A DNA stretch of 64,000 nucleotides, from contig JAGFBZ010000342.1 in NCBI GenBank assembly GCA_018398805.1, forward strand, positions 2,192,001 to 2,256,000, read 5' to 3'. The stretch is from Hirundichthys speculiger (Eukaryota > Chordata > Actinopteri > Beloniformes > Exocoetidae). Shown here piece after piece: positions 1-11,045 of the stretch. The notes below the pieces were generated by a model that saw only the letters and a program-made list of their open reading frames with translations, ran no database searches and was not told the origin of the DNA. A program made the translations under genes and the position numbers. The first letter of the stretch is position 1. Every line of letters starts with the position of its first letter.

Positions 1-104
1 CTGCCACGATTCATGTCCCTCTGATTCATCTTTTCCATGGTTTTCCCGCCACTTCTCTTTGGGAACGTTGTCAGTCCCCAACATCTGACGGAGCTCACGT
101 GCTG
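1..104 (-). CDS. Possible partial exon of an unidentified neighbouring gene
   Basis: Read on the minus strand, a long pyrimidine tract (about 107-150) ends in TTTCCAG, a good 3' splice acceptor with AG at 106-105. From there one frame is open for 34 codons to the window edge. The peptide is hydrophilic and protein-like, with segments such as ELRQMLGTDN and KEKWRENHGK. A second frame is also open and the third stops at once. If real, this is an internal or last exon of a gene divergent from TMTC2. I do not recognise the family, and 34 open codons can occur by chance. Confidence 0.35.
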
Positions 105-106
105 CT

Positions 107-1037
107 GGAAATGGAAAAAAAAACAAAAACAACCAAAACAAACGTTAACTAGACTCAGAAAATGCTTGGTTTCGTTCGTTTTAACTGACATGTTTTGAGC
201 GGTGAATTTATTAACTTGATAAACTGTTTGAAGAATTCATCTGTAAAACACATTTTTCCTTTGCAGCAGGAAACATGTTGGCACGAGCCGTTTAATGGAT
301 GTGACAGAAGGAAACTGAAGTGGAACAGACTGATGAAAGCCACGGAGCAGAAACGCATGCCCCCCCCCCCCCCCCCCCACTTAAAATAAAATAAAATCTG
401 AGATGAGTCCTGGAGCTCCAGTGTTTGTATCCCATCTACCTTTGAATATACAGTCGGTGCAACAACTCGTTAAAATTTAAAATGGGCCTTTTTCTCCTCC
501 CCGTCATGTATTTCTCATGCATTTTTCATTTATTTTTTCACCTGGGGGGGTATCTGACCAGTCAGGTTTTCATTTATATTTCAGCAGATTCTCTCCCATC
601 ACTGCGGACGACCTTTGCTCCATTTCTTCTTTGGGTTTCTGAGGTCTGGACTTTGGCGTTTCTAAAAAGCCTCGACTCTTGAATATTTCCAGACATGCAG
701 ACCTGCTGCTGCGGTTCAGGTCCTCGTCCTGTCACATGACCCAGATGGCCTCACGGTTTTTCCCCTGCGGCTCTCTGGTACACGGACGAGTTGGCAGTTG
801 AACCGACGACCACGAGGCGCTCGGGTCCTGCAGGAGCAAAGCTACCCCAGATCACGAAATCCACAACGGCCTCATTAAACCCCAGACGTCTCCTCTTTGG
901 TCTCGTCTGTCCACGGGACGCTGCTCCAGAGGCCTTGTGGTCTGTTCACGTGCAGTTTTGTGAAACCGCCGTCGTGGACTTCAATGCTTTTCATGCTCAG
1001 TGAGTCCTGTAAGGAGTTCAGAACGTAGGCCTTAGAT
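107..1037. other. Intergenic stretch, no gene seen
   Basis: No exon-like open frame with splice signals or recognisable protein was found. The stretch includes a run of 19 C residues at 360-378 (imperfect simple repeat). Open frames are short and have no recognisable product. Confidence 0.6.
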
Positions 1038-1187
1038 CAGGGGTGGCCAACCCTGGTCCTCCAGAGACGCCACTTGGTTCAAATGAATGGATCATTGTTA
1101 GCTTGTCGTCCAGGTCTGGTAACGACCCATTCATGTGGATCAGGTGCGCTGGAGCAGGGAAACGAGGACCAGGGTGGGCCACCCCTG
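1038..1187. mobile_element. 150-bp hAT-type MITE with long inverted ends
   Basis: The ends are near-perfect inverted repeats of about 24 bp: CAGGGGTGGCCAACCCTGGT on the left and the complement of the same motif, ACCAGGGTGGGCCACCCCTG, on the right. The element is flanked by a perfect 8-bp duplication CCTTAGAT (1030-1037 and 1188-1195). Ends in CAGGG plus an 8-bp duplication are the mark of the hAT superfamily (Charlie-like). There is no coding capacity, so it must have been moved by a transposase encoded elsewhere. Confidence 0.9.
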
Positions 1188-1209
1188 CCTTAGATTTTAG
1201 TGTTTTTAT

Positions 1210-2049
1210 TAGGGCTGGGAAAGTTAACGCGTTATTATCGCGTTAACTCATTAATTTATTAATGCTGACATTTATTTTATCGCGCGTTAACGCATGTTGC
1301 TCACATGCTTTTGTTTTGAAAAGTCTGTTACTGGCTGCTGCAGAACCGGAAGATAATTAGCAGGTAAACATGCAAAAAAGCTAAAACAGACATGGAGAAC
1401 GGTAAAAATCCGTGAACTTTACAGTTCAGGTAGCAACTCAGGTAGCAATATTAACAATTCTGTCTGAAAAAAAATTCTGGACTGCAACAAAACTTTTGTC
1501 ATTCCTCCATGTTCCATCAGATCTGCTCCATGTGTTCACTGTCCTGCTGTTCTCTAGCTGGTTACTGCAGTGCGGCTCCATCTAGTGGCACAGATGTGTA
1601 ATGACAACAGCAAGTCCAGTCCTCCATTATAAAACAAATTCAGTTCTGTGGCCCGTTCTTTCATTTCATATTTTTGATTCAAGTCTAAAATTAAAATATA
1701 AAAAAAACAGGATTTTTTTTTTGTTTTTTTTTAACCCTAACCCTAACCCTAACAAACTTTGTTTGTAGACTTTTTTTATATATATATATAAAGTCCTGGC
1801 AGTGGCAATAAGCTTTATTTTATTTTACATTATTTAAGAGATTTACAATAATTATGTGTTACTGACAAGTGTTGATGTTAAAAGTGTTAAGTTATGGGAC
1901 TTTAGTTCATATGGCAGCAGAACATTTTAATAAAAGTGCATTTTACACTACTTTTGAATACATTATTTGATTTTGTGTTTACAATGCAATTGATCGTGAT
2001 TAATCAGGGAAATAATGCGATTAAAATTTTCTATCATTGCCCAGCCCTA
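1210..2049. mobile_element. hAT-type non-autonomous element, family A, copy 1
   Basis: The ends are TAGGGCTGGG and its complement CCCAGCCCTA. The flanks GTTTTTAT (1202-1209) and GTTTTGTT (2050-2057) match at 6 of 8 bases, consistent with an aged 8-bp duplication. Subterminal regions are rich in GCGTTAAC/ATCGCGATTAA motifs. The same sequence recurs at 3371-4338 (inverted), 11046-11503, 41889-42089 and as a fragment near 53645-53840. A (CCCTAA)3 run lies inside at 1734-1752. No transposase frame is visible. Confidence 0.85.
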
Positions 2050-3370
2050 GTTTTGTTCTGTTTCAGTGATTTCTCTGAGCTCATGGTAAATTTACCAAGA
2101 TGTCCACACCTTAAAAAAACTGCCAAGTGTGGTGAATGCCATCCACTTGGAGTTAATCTTTCTCACTGCTGAATTTTGACGTGACCTTTCCCAGATAGTT
2201 GTGCAGCAACAGTCGCTTTTCTAAGGTCACTGTTGATGTCTTTCCCGCATGGCACCGTGTTAACACGTGAACGCTCCAGACCAGCGAACAGTCAGACTGT
2301 CAGCTTTTATCCAGGCCTGCTCACCTGCAGACCATCAGTCCATCAGGGGTCCATGATCAGCTGCACCTGGCTGCAACTTACCTTCATGATTTTTTTTTTT
2401 ATTTTATTTTATGCACAAAAGTATATAGGATCAAAAAAGGGGATACAACAATTTGCACAATAGTAAAATGTTTTTTAATGTTAAACTGCACATTTTTTTT
2501 TTTTTTCAGAAGCCACAAAGTAGAGTTCCCCTTTTAACCGCTATAGCTCTTTTTTTTTTTTTTTTTTTTAAAACAAGCCTCATTCATCTTAATTAAGCTC
2601 CAAACCCAAACAGTCTCCTCCTAATCAAGATAAAAGCTGGATTTCTGATCTTCCTGAGCAGATTTCCACGTCGGCACCCGGATGCTGATTTCAGGCGCCT
2701 GGTCTCTCGCATCAGTACCATCTATTTCTGGGGGGGGGGGTGTGGCCCGCCGCTCCCAGCTGTGATGTCAGTCGCTGATGTTCAGCCGCTGGAGGGAAGA
2801 GGCGGCGGCTCCAGCGGGAGGACAGCACATCAGTCACTCTGAGTGGTTTGAGGAGGCGACGGACTGTTACAGATCAGTCTGTTCATCGTCTCCAAATGGG
2901 TTCAGCGCTGGAAGTTGCTGATTTTACACTTTGCACCGAAAAACAAAACAAAACACTAACACAACAAAGAAACGTCACACAGGACGATGGAGCATAAACA
3001 TCCAGCGGACCCCCCCCAACAGATACCACAGCTGTTTATCTGCTGTGTGCCTCCTACTCTGCCTGTTACAGATGTTTTGCATCAATCTGTGTCCCGTTGT
3101 GGTTGTTTTCTGTCTGTTTGTGGCTGTTTATGTGATTTTTCCCCTTTAATCATACATTTGAAGCCATCCTGGCATCTCGTGGTCATTTTTCCATCTCTTT
3201 TTACTTCTTTCGCTCTGATATTGGTCACGCCGAGCCTCGTATGGTTAATTCAGCTTCATTATGTGTCTCATGTTTAACTTTGGTGATCATTTGGTGTCTG
3301 TTTTTCTTTTTTTGTGGTAGTTGTGTGCCCCACTTTTAATTGCTGTGAGTCTCTGCTGTTTGATTTATTT
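2050..3370. other. Intergenic stretch with a degenerate TG-rich repeat
   Basis: No gene is supported. About 3005-3345 consists of loosely repeated TTTGTGGTNGTTTTNTGTCT-like segments. It looks like a degenerate copy, on the other strand, of the purine-rich tandem repeat at 7715-8135. Short poly-T and poly-A runs occur at about 2390-2570. Confidence 0.5.
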
Positions 3371-4338
3371 TAGGGCGGGGCAACGATTAAAATTTTTAAT
3401 CGCGATTTCCCTGATTAATCACGATTAATCACGTTGTATACGCCAAATCAAATAATGAGTTCAAAAGTAGTGTAAAACACACTTATTTAAATGTTCTGCT
3501 GCCATATGAACTAAAGTGCCATAACATTTGTTGTTCAAACTCTTTTAACATCAGCACGTGTCAGTAACACATATTTAGTGTAAATCTCATCTTAAAAATT
3601 GTAAAATAAAATAAAGCTTATTGCCACTGCCAGGGCATTAATGTCATCCTGTTTTTTTTTTAAATAAAAAATAAAAAAGTCTACCAACAAATCTAGAGGC
3701 CACAATCAGAACATTAAAACAGGTAATTTCTGAGGTAACAGCAGAAACTTTTAACGGGGAGTTCAACTTGTTAGTTGTTACAAATAACCTTGTTTCTGTT
3801 GAATCCTCCGTCTGGGAGAACTTTAAAATGAAAATGTCCACGTTAAAGTTCAGTAACTTTACCAATCCACGTATCTATCAAAAATTTGAAAAAAATTAAA
3901 AAGTGTCATTTTATTATGTTTTTCGTTCTTTAATCTAACACAACCCCCCCCCCCCAAAAAAAAAATCCTGTTTTTTTTATATTTCAATTTTAGACTTGGA
4001 TCAAAAATATGAAATTAAAAAATGGGCCACAGAACTGAATTAGTTTTATAATGGAGGACTGGACTTTCTGTTGTAATTACCCATCTGTACCACTAGATGG
4101 AGCTGCACTGCAGTAACCAGCTAGAGAACAGCAGGACAGTGAACACATGGAGCAGATCTGATGGAACATGGAGGAATGACGCCAACGTTTTGTTGCAGTC
4201 CAGAATTTTTTCCAGACAGAATTGTTAATATTTCTACCTGAGGTGCTACCTGAACTATAAAGTTCACGGATTTTTACAGTCCTTCATGTCTGTTTTAGCT
4301 TTTTTGCATGTTTACTTCCTTCTTGCAACTCAGACGTA
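3371..4338. mobile_element. Family A hAT-type element, copy 2, inverted and interrupted
   Basis: It starts TAGGGCGGGGCAACGATTAA and follows family A copy 1 in reverse order, with the same internal blocks (GTTCTGTGGCCC, the CATCTAGTGG block, the GTAACCAGCTAGAGAACAGC block). It is interrupted at 4347 by another element with a perfect duplication. The far terminus was not found in 5391-6100, so the copy is truncated or a longer variant. Confidence 0.75.
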
Positions 4339-4346
4339 GCAACGGA

Positions 4347-5382
4347 TAGGGATGGGAATTGATAAGATTTTTCTAATTCTGATTCCATTATCGATACTGT
4401 TTAACGATTCGATTCTTTATCGATTCTAATTTGGGGAAAAAGGAGAACAAACAGTTTTATTAGCATCAATTTTCTTTAACTTAGATGTCACAACCTTACA
4501 AACTCAACAGCGAGGTCAAAAGAGGCCCAAAGCCTGGATAACGTGTTAACTTTTGTAATATGTAACTGTGCAAATACACAAGAATGTGTAACATTTTACT
4601 AACAGATTTTTCCTAATAGAAATAAAAAAAAATCTCCCTTTTAAAAGGATATATGAGCTCACTAAGCACTCAAAAATAATAATAAAGAAAGATAAATACT
4701 ATCAAATACAACAGAACAGTTCTTAGTGCAAATCTGCAAATACTATGAAGAATTAACAGTTATTTTGCAGAAATATAATCATGTCTTCCAGCCTCTGAAC
4801 CAGCCAGACTCTCTCTCATCACGGTCATCTTCTAAATGTAATGCAGAAGGCATTCGTTTAATAGCATAGCGCTAATGTTATAGCGTGTTTTACAAAGAAG
4901 CACATAGGCAGTGGGATAGCTACTAACCAGAGTTACCAGAGGTGATCTTAGCTTGGCTACTGCTGCTGGGTTGAGATCCATCAGTCCGAAGCGTCAAAAA
5001 CACGACACTCGTTATCACATGTTGTGTGTTCAAATGTTTCTGCATGTTAGCCGTGTTCCCTCCCGACGCTGTTATCTCCACTTTACAATGACTGCTAGTT
5101 GCCTTGTTGCCATCTTTCTTTGGTGAAGTGAAGCCAAACTTTGGAGCGTTTGAACCTGGTGGGCGCCATTGTTGTTTACAACTGCAATGCGCGTGCTAAA
5201 CCGATGTAGCTTAATCACGTAAGTGCTTTCTGGAATTGACTGTGCGTAACTTGCGTAAATTACGTGAGATTCGTGCTGGTTGGAATCGATAAGAGAATCG
5301 CTGGATAAACTGACAAACGATTCCATGGAATTGAAACAAACGGAACCGGTTCCTGTAGAGAAACCGTCTATTCCCAACCCTA
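4347..5382. mobile_element. 1,036-bp hAT-type element inserted in family A copy 2
   Basis: The ends TAGGGATGGGAAT and ATTCCCAACCCTA are inverted repeats. The flanking duplication GCAACGGA is perfect (4339-4346 and 5383-5390), which fixes both boundaries. Subterminal sequence contains repeated ATCGATA and GAATCGAT motifs. Short open frames on the minus strand cross the right boundary and resemble nothing known, so the copy is treated as non-autonomous. Confidence 0.93.
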
Positions 5383-5390
5383 GCAACGGA

Positions 5391-6602
5391 GCAAATAAGG
5401 TATAACTTAGGTGGGTTAGCGCTGGTAAATATTGACCATCCGTCATTTTTACAAACACTGCAGGAAAACTGTCGCTCTGCCAGAGCTGAAAACGACGAAG
5501 AAGACGTAGCAGCGGGAAACACGGAGACGAAAGAACAACCAGTCCACCAAGCGGGCCGGTCGCATTCGTTGCAATCTGCGTAAATGTGACGTTTTCCCTC
5601 CAAAATCCAGCGTGCTAGCTGAAAAATTTCAAGTCATTCAAAGCAGATGATTCTTCAGAAGTGGATTCGAGGCCAAGACGAGTGGTTGTGGTCGTTCCGA
5701 CAAGATATGTGCTGGCTGTTTTGATTTGGGGTCAGGGTTGTAAATGAAGAGTTTACTCCACGACTCCAAGGCGAAACTATTTTTCTCTTCTTATGCATTC
5801 ATTTTGGCTTGTTTATATTCTCCACAGGAATATTTTATGTGATTTATCTTCGCTAATCCCATAATCCTCCAGGCAGGCTGCTGCCAGACGCATCACCCCT
5901 CATGTTGGGGCAATCCTTGTCTCCAAAGTCTCCAAAGCAGAGCAAAGCTGACAATAAAAACGCATTAAGTTGAACGGATAAAGTGTCAAAAGAAATGAAA
6001 AACCCCCAGACTGTCTTTTTTCCACGTCCAGACGCCGACTAATGCTGCGTTAAAAACACCTCAGCAGAAGCCTCGGGTCGTCCCTCCTGAATTATCCAAC
6101 AGGTTCTACAAGGTTGAGGTCAAGTTCTGTTCTGAATCAGTGTCACTGTTACAAATGGCTCTCTAACCTCGGCCTGCAGCGCTCCGTCACTGTCTCCGCC
6201 TCGGCCGTAATGTCCTTGCGCTCCACGCATCCTCCTCCAACCATCTGTTTTTCCTTCTCCGCCGCATTTTTCCTGCCGGAGCCCCGACTGCGGGGCAGGC
6301 GTTGCTCCAGCTGGGAGTCGGCGGGACCGGGCCGATGCCCGACGCACGCGCTCGCCGTGCGGGTGAGGGGCGGCGGTTCATCAATCACCGGTCCCCCGTG
6401 CTGAGCCTCTCCACGGAGGCGGCGATGGGCCGGCGCCGGGAAAATGAATCAATGATTTTAATTTGGGTTAGGGATGAGATAATGAGAGACCTGCGGCGGG
6501 AGGACTCACGTCAGGCTTCTCTGCATTTAATTTAAATTGATTATCAAGGGAAAAAAAACGACCCACGGCTTCCACGAACCTGCAGTTGATATCAACCACA
6601 GA
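5391..6602. other. Intergenic stretch, no gene seen
   Basis: The first bases may continue family A copy 2. A CpG-rich patch at about 6170-6430 opens several overlapping frames on both strands, as expected of high GC. None has splice signals plus a recognisable product. Confidence 0.5.
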
Positions 6603-7666
6603 TAAGGATGCACGATAACCGTTTTTTAAAACCGATACCGATAACCAATAACACACACATATACCTGAGATCATTACATCAATACTATGAACAAAACCAA
6701 AAACAGTTTTGACTCTTTAAATGAACAGATATTTATTTTTTCCATTGAAAAACTACTGGCAAGCCTCTCAAACATTTTTGTAAAGCTATCAAACAAACCT
6801 ATTTGATATCTCACATCAACTTAAATAAGGTTCATTACTGACTGATATAAAAAATAAAGGCTCCTTGAACTGATGGAAATACATGCATCAAAATTACTAA
6901 CTGAAAAAGATTAACATTTGAAGGATTTTGGCTTGTGGTTCCATTTAAATTAATATCTTTAATTAAAGTAAATGAGGTTCAGTGATTTTTTTTTGTTTTT
7001 TTATCTCATGGAAGCTTTTGATGAGAGTGGTTAGGGGAAGAGAGACTGCTGCTGGCCTGCTCACGTTAGCATTAGCTCGCATTAGCGCAATTTCAAAACT
7101 CCATGGAAGTGATTGTTATGTTGTAGGTGGCTGATCAGGTTTTACGTATTAAAGCTTGTACTTCCCTCCTCGTAGAATTTGCTCGGAGGATTCGTCACAA
7201 ATAACCACCAAACTATCTTCTTCTGAAACTTTAACGAAGTTCCACGCTGCCATGTTTGTTGTGATCAGCGCTGTGCTGCAGGCTGCATTCAAGGTGTAAC
7301 GTAAATTCTGACGTTCCATCGTTTGCTAGTCGTTCTTTCAGCCTTTTATATTTTTTTTCTTTTTTTATGTGTAACATGTGGGAAAATACTTTGAATATCA
7401 ATTCAAGTCAGCAACTACCAAAATTATGACCGAGTTAACAAGTTGTTTTCTGGCATGAGGGGGTATTCTTGATTTTCCTTATTGAGTAGTCGTTTTTCTA
7501 ATTATGCCGACGTTACTTGAACATAACATTCACTGCCGGTCATTCACGGCTCAGAGGGAGTGAGGCACTGCTGTGTTGACAAAAATATATATGTTATCGG
7601 GGCTATTTGTCGTGATATCGGAGTTATTAGGATGACGTCATAATTTCCTGTTATCGGCCCGATAGG
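6603..7666. mobile_element. hAT-type element, family K, copy 1, lacking its right tip
   Basis: It begins TAAGGATGCACGATAACCG, one base from the intact terminus seen at 23444-24465. It carries the same internal blocks in reverse order. It ends at about 7666, inside the terminal GATAACNGATAG motif, so the last ~17 bases of the right end are missing. No duplication could be assigned. GATAACCG and TATCGG motifs cluster near both ends. Confidence 0.8.
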
Positions 7667-7714
7667 ATCTGTGTGAATGAAGGGTCTTCCTTCATTCTCC
7701 AGACTCTGAGACTA

Positions 7715-8135
7715 AAAACATGAATCTAATGACGACTGACAACAAAAGACCAGAAAGAGACACAAGGTGGCCATGAAGAGACGCAAAATGAACAACAAAC
7801 TGATCACAGAGGCATAAATGACGAAAATAAGAAACACAAGGTGACCATAAATTGCCACAAAATACACAAAATGACTGCAATAAGATGAAAAATGACTATA
7901 AAGAGATTCAGAATTAGCAGAAAGAGCTACCATAACATTTAATGAATGCAATATGAGCAAGAAGAGGCACCATGTCACATAAAACCGCTGCGGAGATGAC
8001 AAATTACTGAAAATGTACAAAAATGCACCGCAGAGGGATACAAATTGGCCACAGGGTGGTAAATGAGAGGAAAAGCAACCACAGGAGAACAAAATGACCA
8101 CAACAAAGTGCTAAACGACTACAAAGAATGGAGCT
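7715..8135. repeat. Degenerate purine-rich tandem repeat
   Basis: Roughly 20-bp units of the form ACAAAATGACCACAAAGAG recur with much drift through this block. It is A-rich on the + strand. The minus strand is therefore open for long distances, but the translation is repetitive and low in complexity and is not a gene. Confidence 0.65.
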
Positions 8136-8689
8136 GAGTCACTTTTGAGACATTTAAAAACAACAGACGATGACTCAAAGTGCTCGTGCTTCATATTCCA
8201 TCCTTGAAATATGTTGGTTTAGATTCTAATTTAGAGTCTCTAATGTCTTTCAGTTCATGAAAAAAATATGACATATTATTTATTCTTGTTTACTTGTTAT
8301 GTGGGTGTTGCAGATGTCTCAAAATGGTTTTTATTTATTTTCAATTTCCCCTTGAAAAAATTATATTTAAGATATTTGAGGAAGAAGATGAAAATAATCA
8401 AGGTATGATTAGAGGAGCTAAAAATTAATTGAAAATTCATTTCAAAATTCAGTAAATAACCATAAGTGGTTCATCTGTGTGACTCCCTTCACTTTTTTTT
8501 AAATAAAATATGACTCTTTTATCAGAAAAATATTAGTTTCAATAGATGATAATATTTTCAGAAAAAACCTTATCAGTGATCTATGAGAGCAAAATAAATG
8601 AATAAATAAAATAATCGTCATTATCTTAATGGAGGTAAAACCCTCTGCTGTTTTGATGTCACTCAAGAAACCACACCCCTGCTGTCAGA
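8136..8689. other. AT-rich upstream sequence, nothing recognised
   Basis: This is AT-rich sequence with many TAA and TGA codons in all frames. No repeat family or gene was recognised. It ends where GC content rises into the TMTC2 promoter. Confidence 0.6.
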
Positions 8690-9034
8690 AGCCCCGCCCC
8701 CTCGCGGCGGATCAGAGCGTGAGTCTGAAGGCGTTGCAAAAATAAAATAAAAATGAGAAAAAGAAATAAACAACAATGTAAAAGTTCAAAGATAACTTTG
8801 AGATAACTAAACACCTGATAGCCTCAGATAACTGAATATAAATATGGAACTGAAAGAAAATAAAAACGTTCAGAGTTAAAAATCCCCATATATGTAAATA
8901 TATATTTGAATTCAATTTTACATTTTTTTTTTCAAAAATACATTTGAGCTCTTTTGTAGCTCAAAACACCACAATCCGCTTTTTCTTCTTCCTCCTCCTC
9001 TTTTTTTTTTTTTTTTTTGCAAAGCGAGGGAGAG

Positions 9035-9046
9035 TGCGCATGCGCA
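9035..9046. promoter_or_regulatory. NRF1 binding palindrome
   Basis: TGCGCATGCGCA is the perfect palindromic recognition site of NRF1, an activator common at CpG-island promoters without a TATA box. It lies about 345 bp upstream of the TMTC2 start codon, in the most CpG-rich part of the region. Use in this species is inferred. Confidence 0.65.
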
Positions 9047-9255
9047 GTGTGCTGGAAGCCCACATGCGTCTCCCCTCCACAGTGTCTTCAGAGTCGAGGC
9101 GGGGAGATGCGCTCATTGAGGACAGAGCTCAGAAATGCGCACGTCTCCGACCCGGACCCTCCAGCAGCCCCGACCGGAGTCTCCCTGCGGCGGTCCGCGG
9201 GGGAAATGGCCCACTGGGACCCCCCCTGTCTGAGACCCAGAGAGCCCCGCGCTGA
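9040..9255 (+). other. Possible upstream open reading frame in the TMTC2 leader
   Basis: An ATG inside the NRF1 palindrome opens 71 codons and ends in TGA at 9253-9255, before the main start. It would lower translation only if the transcript begins upstream of 9040, which is unknown. The peptide has no recognised domain. Confidence 0.2.
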
Positions 9256-9310
9256 CCGGAGATCCGCGCTGCCGAGCGGCTGAATCCAGAGCACAATAAC
9301 AGAGACTTCA

Positions 9311-9329
9311 GAGAGAGAGAGAGAGAGAG
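9311..9329 (+). repeat. (GA)n run in the TMTC2 leader
   Basis: About nine AG dinucleotides lie 60 bp before the start codon. GA runs in core promoters and leaders can bind GAGA-type factors; no role can be shown here. Confidence 0.8.
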
Positions 9330-9389
9330 GAGGGGACCGGTTCCAGTCTGTTTCTGTCTCGGTTCCGCTGACCGGTTCGGCTGGGAGAG

Positions 9390-9472
9390 ATGATCACGGA
9401 GCTGCTGTGCACCGCCGTGGCCGTCGGTCTCTACGTGAACACGCTGGACGCGGATTTCTGCTACGATGACAG
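9390..9472 (+). CDS. tmtc2: TMTC2 exon 1 (N-terminal coding part)
   Basis: TMTC2 is an ER membrane protein of the TMTC1-4 family, linked to O-mannosylation of cadherins, with a GT-C type membrane domain followed by TPR repeats. This exon encodes residues 1-27: a first membrane segment (about 4-19) and then ADFCYDD, whose paired acidic residues (26-27) sit where GT-C enzymes have their catalytic acidic motif. The start is supported by an in-frame TGA at 9369-9371 and G at -3. The exon ends in AG followed by donor GTAGGT at 9473. The trailing AG joins T at 56971 to make serine 28. I cannot tell whether this is the teleost a or b paralogue. Confidence 0.95.
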
Positions 9473-10106
9473 GTAGGTGCGCAGCGGCGCGCGCTGCCGA
9501 CGACGTCCACTTGTCACCCCGCCGATGGCACGGAGCGGGCACGGAGCGGGCACGCTCCTCCAGCCCCGCCGCTTCCATGCGCTTTTCTAACAAACCCATC
9601 CTCTTTTATCCTTATTATTTATTTCCCTGCACCTGCAGTGGTGTTTCCAGGTAACTCCCTCTCCTCTTCTGCTGCTCCAGAGTCACACCGGTTCACAGCA
9701 GCACAGACATCCCCCCCCCCCCCCCCACCCTAATATCCCTCCGTGGACCCGCAAAAAGTTGCAGGGCGTCATGAAGCGCGTGCTCCCTTCCGCTGCGCCT
9801 CTGACGCTCTTTGTGGTGATGGAGCGCTCGTGCTTTTCCTAACAAAGCCCCGCTCTCCCGGGACTGAACCGGGAGGCGTTTTTTCAGACAAGAACCGGTC
9901 AACATTTTCACGTTGAGGAGAGAAAACCTGTGATGGACAGAGCAGGAGTCCAGACACTTATTACAGCCAGTTTGTCCCATTCAGGATCAAATATGTCGTA
10001 TAATTTCATATATTTAGGTTTTATGCACTTTGTTTTTCTATTGGTGAGCACTTAACAGTGAAAAGTGTCATTTAAGCTCGCAAAAGTTTGGACCTTCACA
10101 CACATT
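9473..10106 (+). other. Start of intron 1, CpG-rich then plain
   Basis: CpG-rich sequence continues to about 9560, so the island spans exon 1. A run of 17 C residues lies at about 9710-9726. No gene is supported; minus-strand frames here reflect high GC. Confidence 0.6.
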
Positions 10107-10735
10107 GTTCAATTCAATTCAATTCAATTTTATTTATATAGCATCTATTACAATGAAAATTGTCTCTAGGCGCTTTACAGAGACCCAGAGCTTGACCCCC
10201 GAGCAAATATCATTAACTAAAATTATATTATTAAATCTTAATCAAAGAAAATGACAAGTAAAAAAACTTCCGTAGCAGGAGAAAAGCCTTTAAGCCAAAC
10301 AGTGTCAAGAAAAAACTCCACTTTAAGAGGACGAAACCTGGATCAGGACCTGGATCATATGGAGGGACCTTCCTGATGAAGACCAGCTGGATAAAGACAG
10401 AAAACAGAGAGGAGAGACAGGACAGAGAGAGGATGGAGGACAGAGAGAGGAGAGGACATACATCCTGGCTATACTAGACAAAATGTATAAATAATAATTA
10501 TCCATTAACTTTAGAACTAAGAATTCCATGCACTTATATTCTCACTGATACATTGTTAGTACAGCGGTGACTATATAAACAGATGTTGGCAGCAAGGACA
10601 ATGGCTAGTAAAAAAACTCCCACAGCGGGAAAAAAAAACCTTTAAACTGAACAGTGTCAAGGAAAAACTCCACTTTAAGAGGAAGAAACCTTGAGCAGGA
10701 CCTGGATCATATGAAGGGACCTTCATGTTCAAAGG
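10107..10735. repeat. Fish dispersed repeat with partial internal duplication
   Basis: It begins with repeated AATTC units and ATTTTATTTATATAGC, then GGCGCTTTACAGAGACCC, the signature of a common teleost dispersed repeat. A block containing CAGTGTCAAGAAAAAACTCC and GGACCTGGATCATATG occurs twice (about 10280-10375 and 10605-10725), so part of the unit is duplicated. A related piece lies at 44336-44452. The family is not certain to me. Confidence 0.65.
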
Positions 10736-11045
10736 AGAAAGTCTGAGAAGGGCTGAATGTGAAACCAGACGGGTTTGTGATGGCCGACCTATGTCTTTCC
10801 CTTTTTGCATTGTGTAAGCACACACCTGCATGAGTGAAAAACATCTGCTTTTATAGCGGTCCGCACCTGAAGATGATCAGTATCTCATCATGGGCCGACT
10901 GATAGCAGCACCTGGCTGCTACTTGTCCTCTTAAATCCTTTGGAAGGGGGTACTTATGATGACCCGCGTGATGGGAAAAGAGTTAGATGCTGTTGTTCAT
11001 CTGAGGTTATTTATATCTGCTGAATACAATCAGGTGGTTTTAAAT
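10736..11045. other. Intron stretch, nothing recognised
   Basis: No gene. A short motif TGTTGTTCATCTGAGGTT (about 10992-11009) resembles the 3' untranslated part of fish Tc1-like elements, but it is too short to call. Confidence 0.4.

Larger units (their letters stand above)
8690..9389 (+). promoter_or_regulatory. tmtc2: TMTC2 promoter and 5'UTR region (CpG-rich)
   Basis: GC and CpG content rise sharply before exon 1. A GC box GCCCCGCCCC lies at 8691-8700. A 12-bp NRF1 palindrome lies at 9035-9046, and a GA run at 9311-9329. No TATA box is seen at a suitable place, typical of a CpG-island promoter. The transcription start cannot be fixed from sequence. An upstream frame (9040-9255) would precede the main start if transcription begins upstream of it. 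Confidence 0.7.

Noticed and set aside
1734..1752. (CCCTAA)3, telomere-like
   Set aside because: Three units inside a hAT-type element; too short to be an interstitial telomere. Similar short runs at 31554-31572 and 16503-16516 were treated the same way.
7712..8101. 129-codon minus frame rich in cysteine and phenylalanine
   Set aside because: It is the translation of a degenerate tandem repeat.
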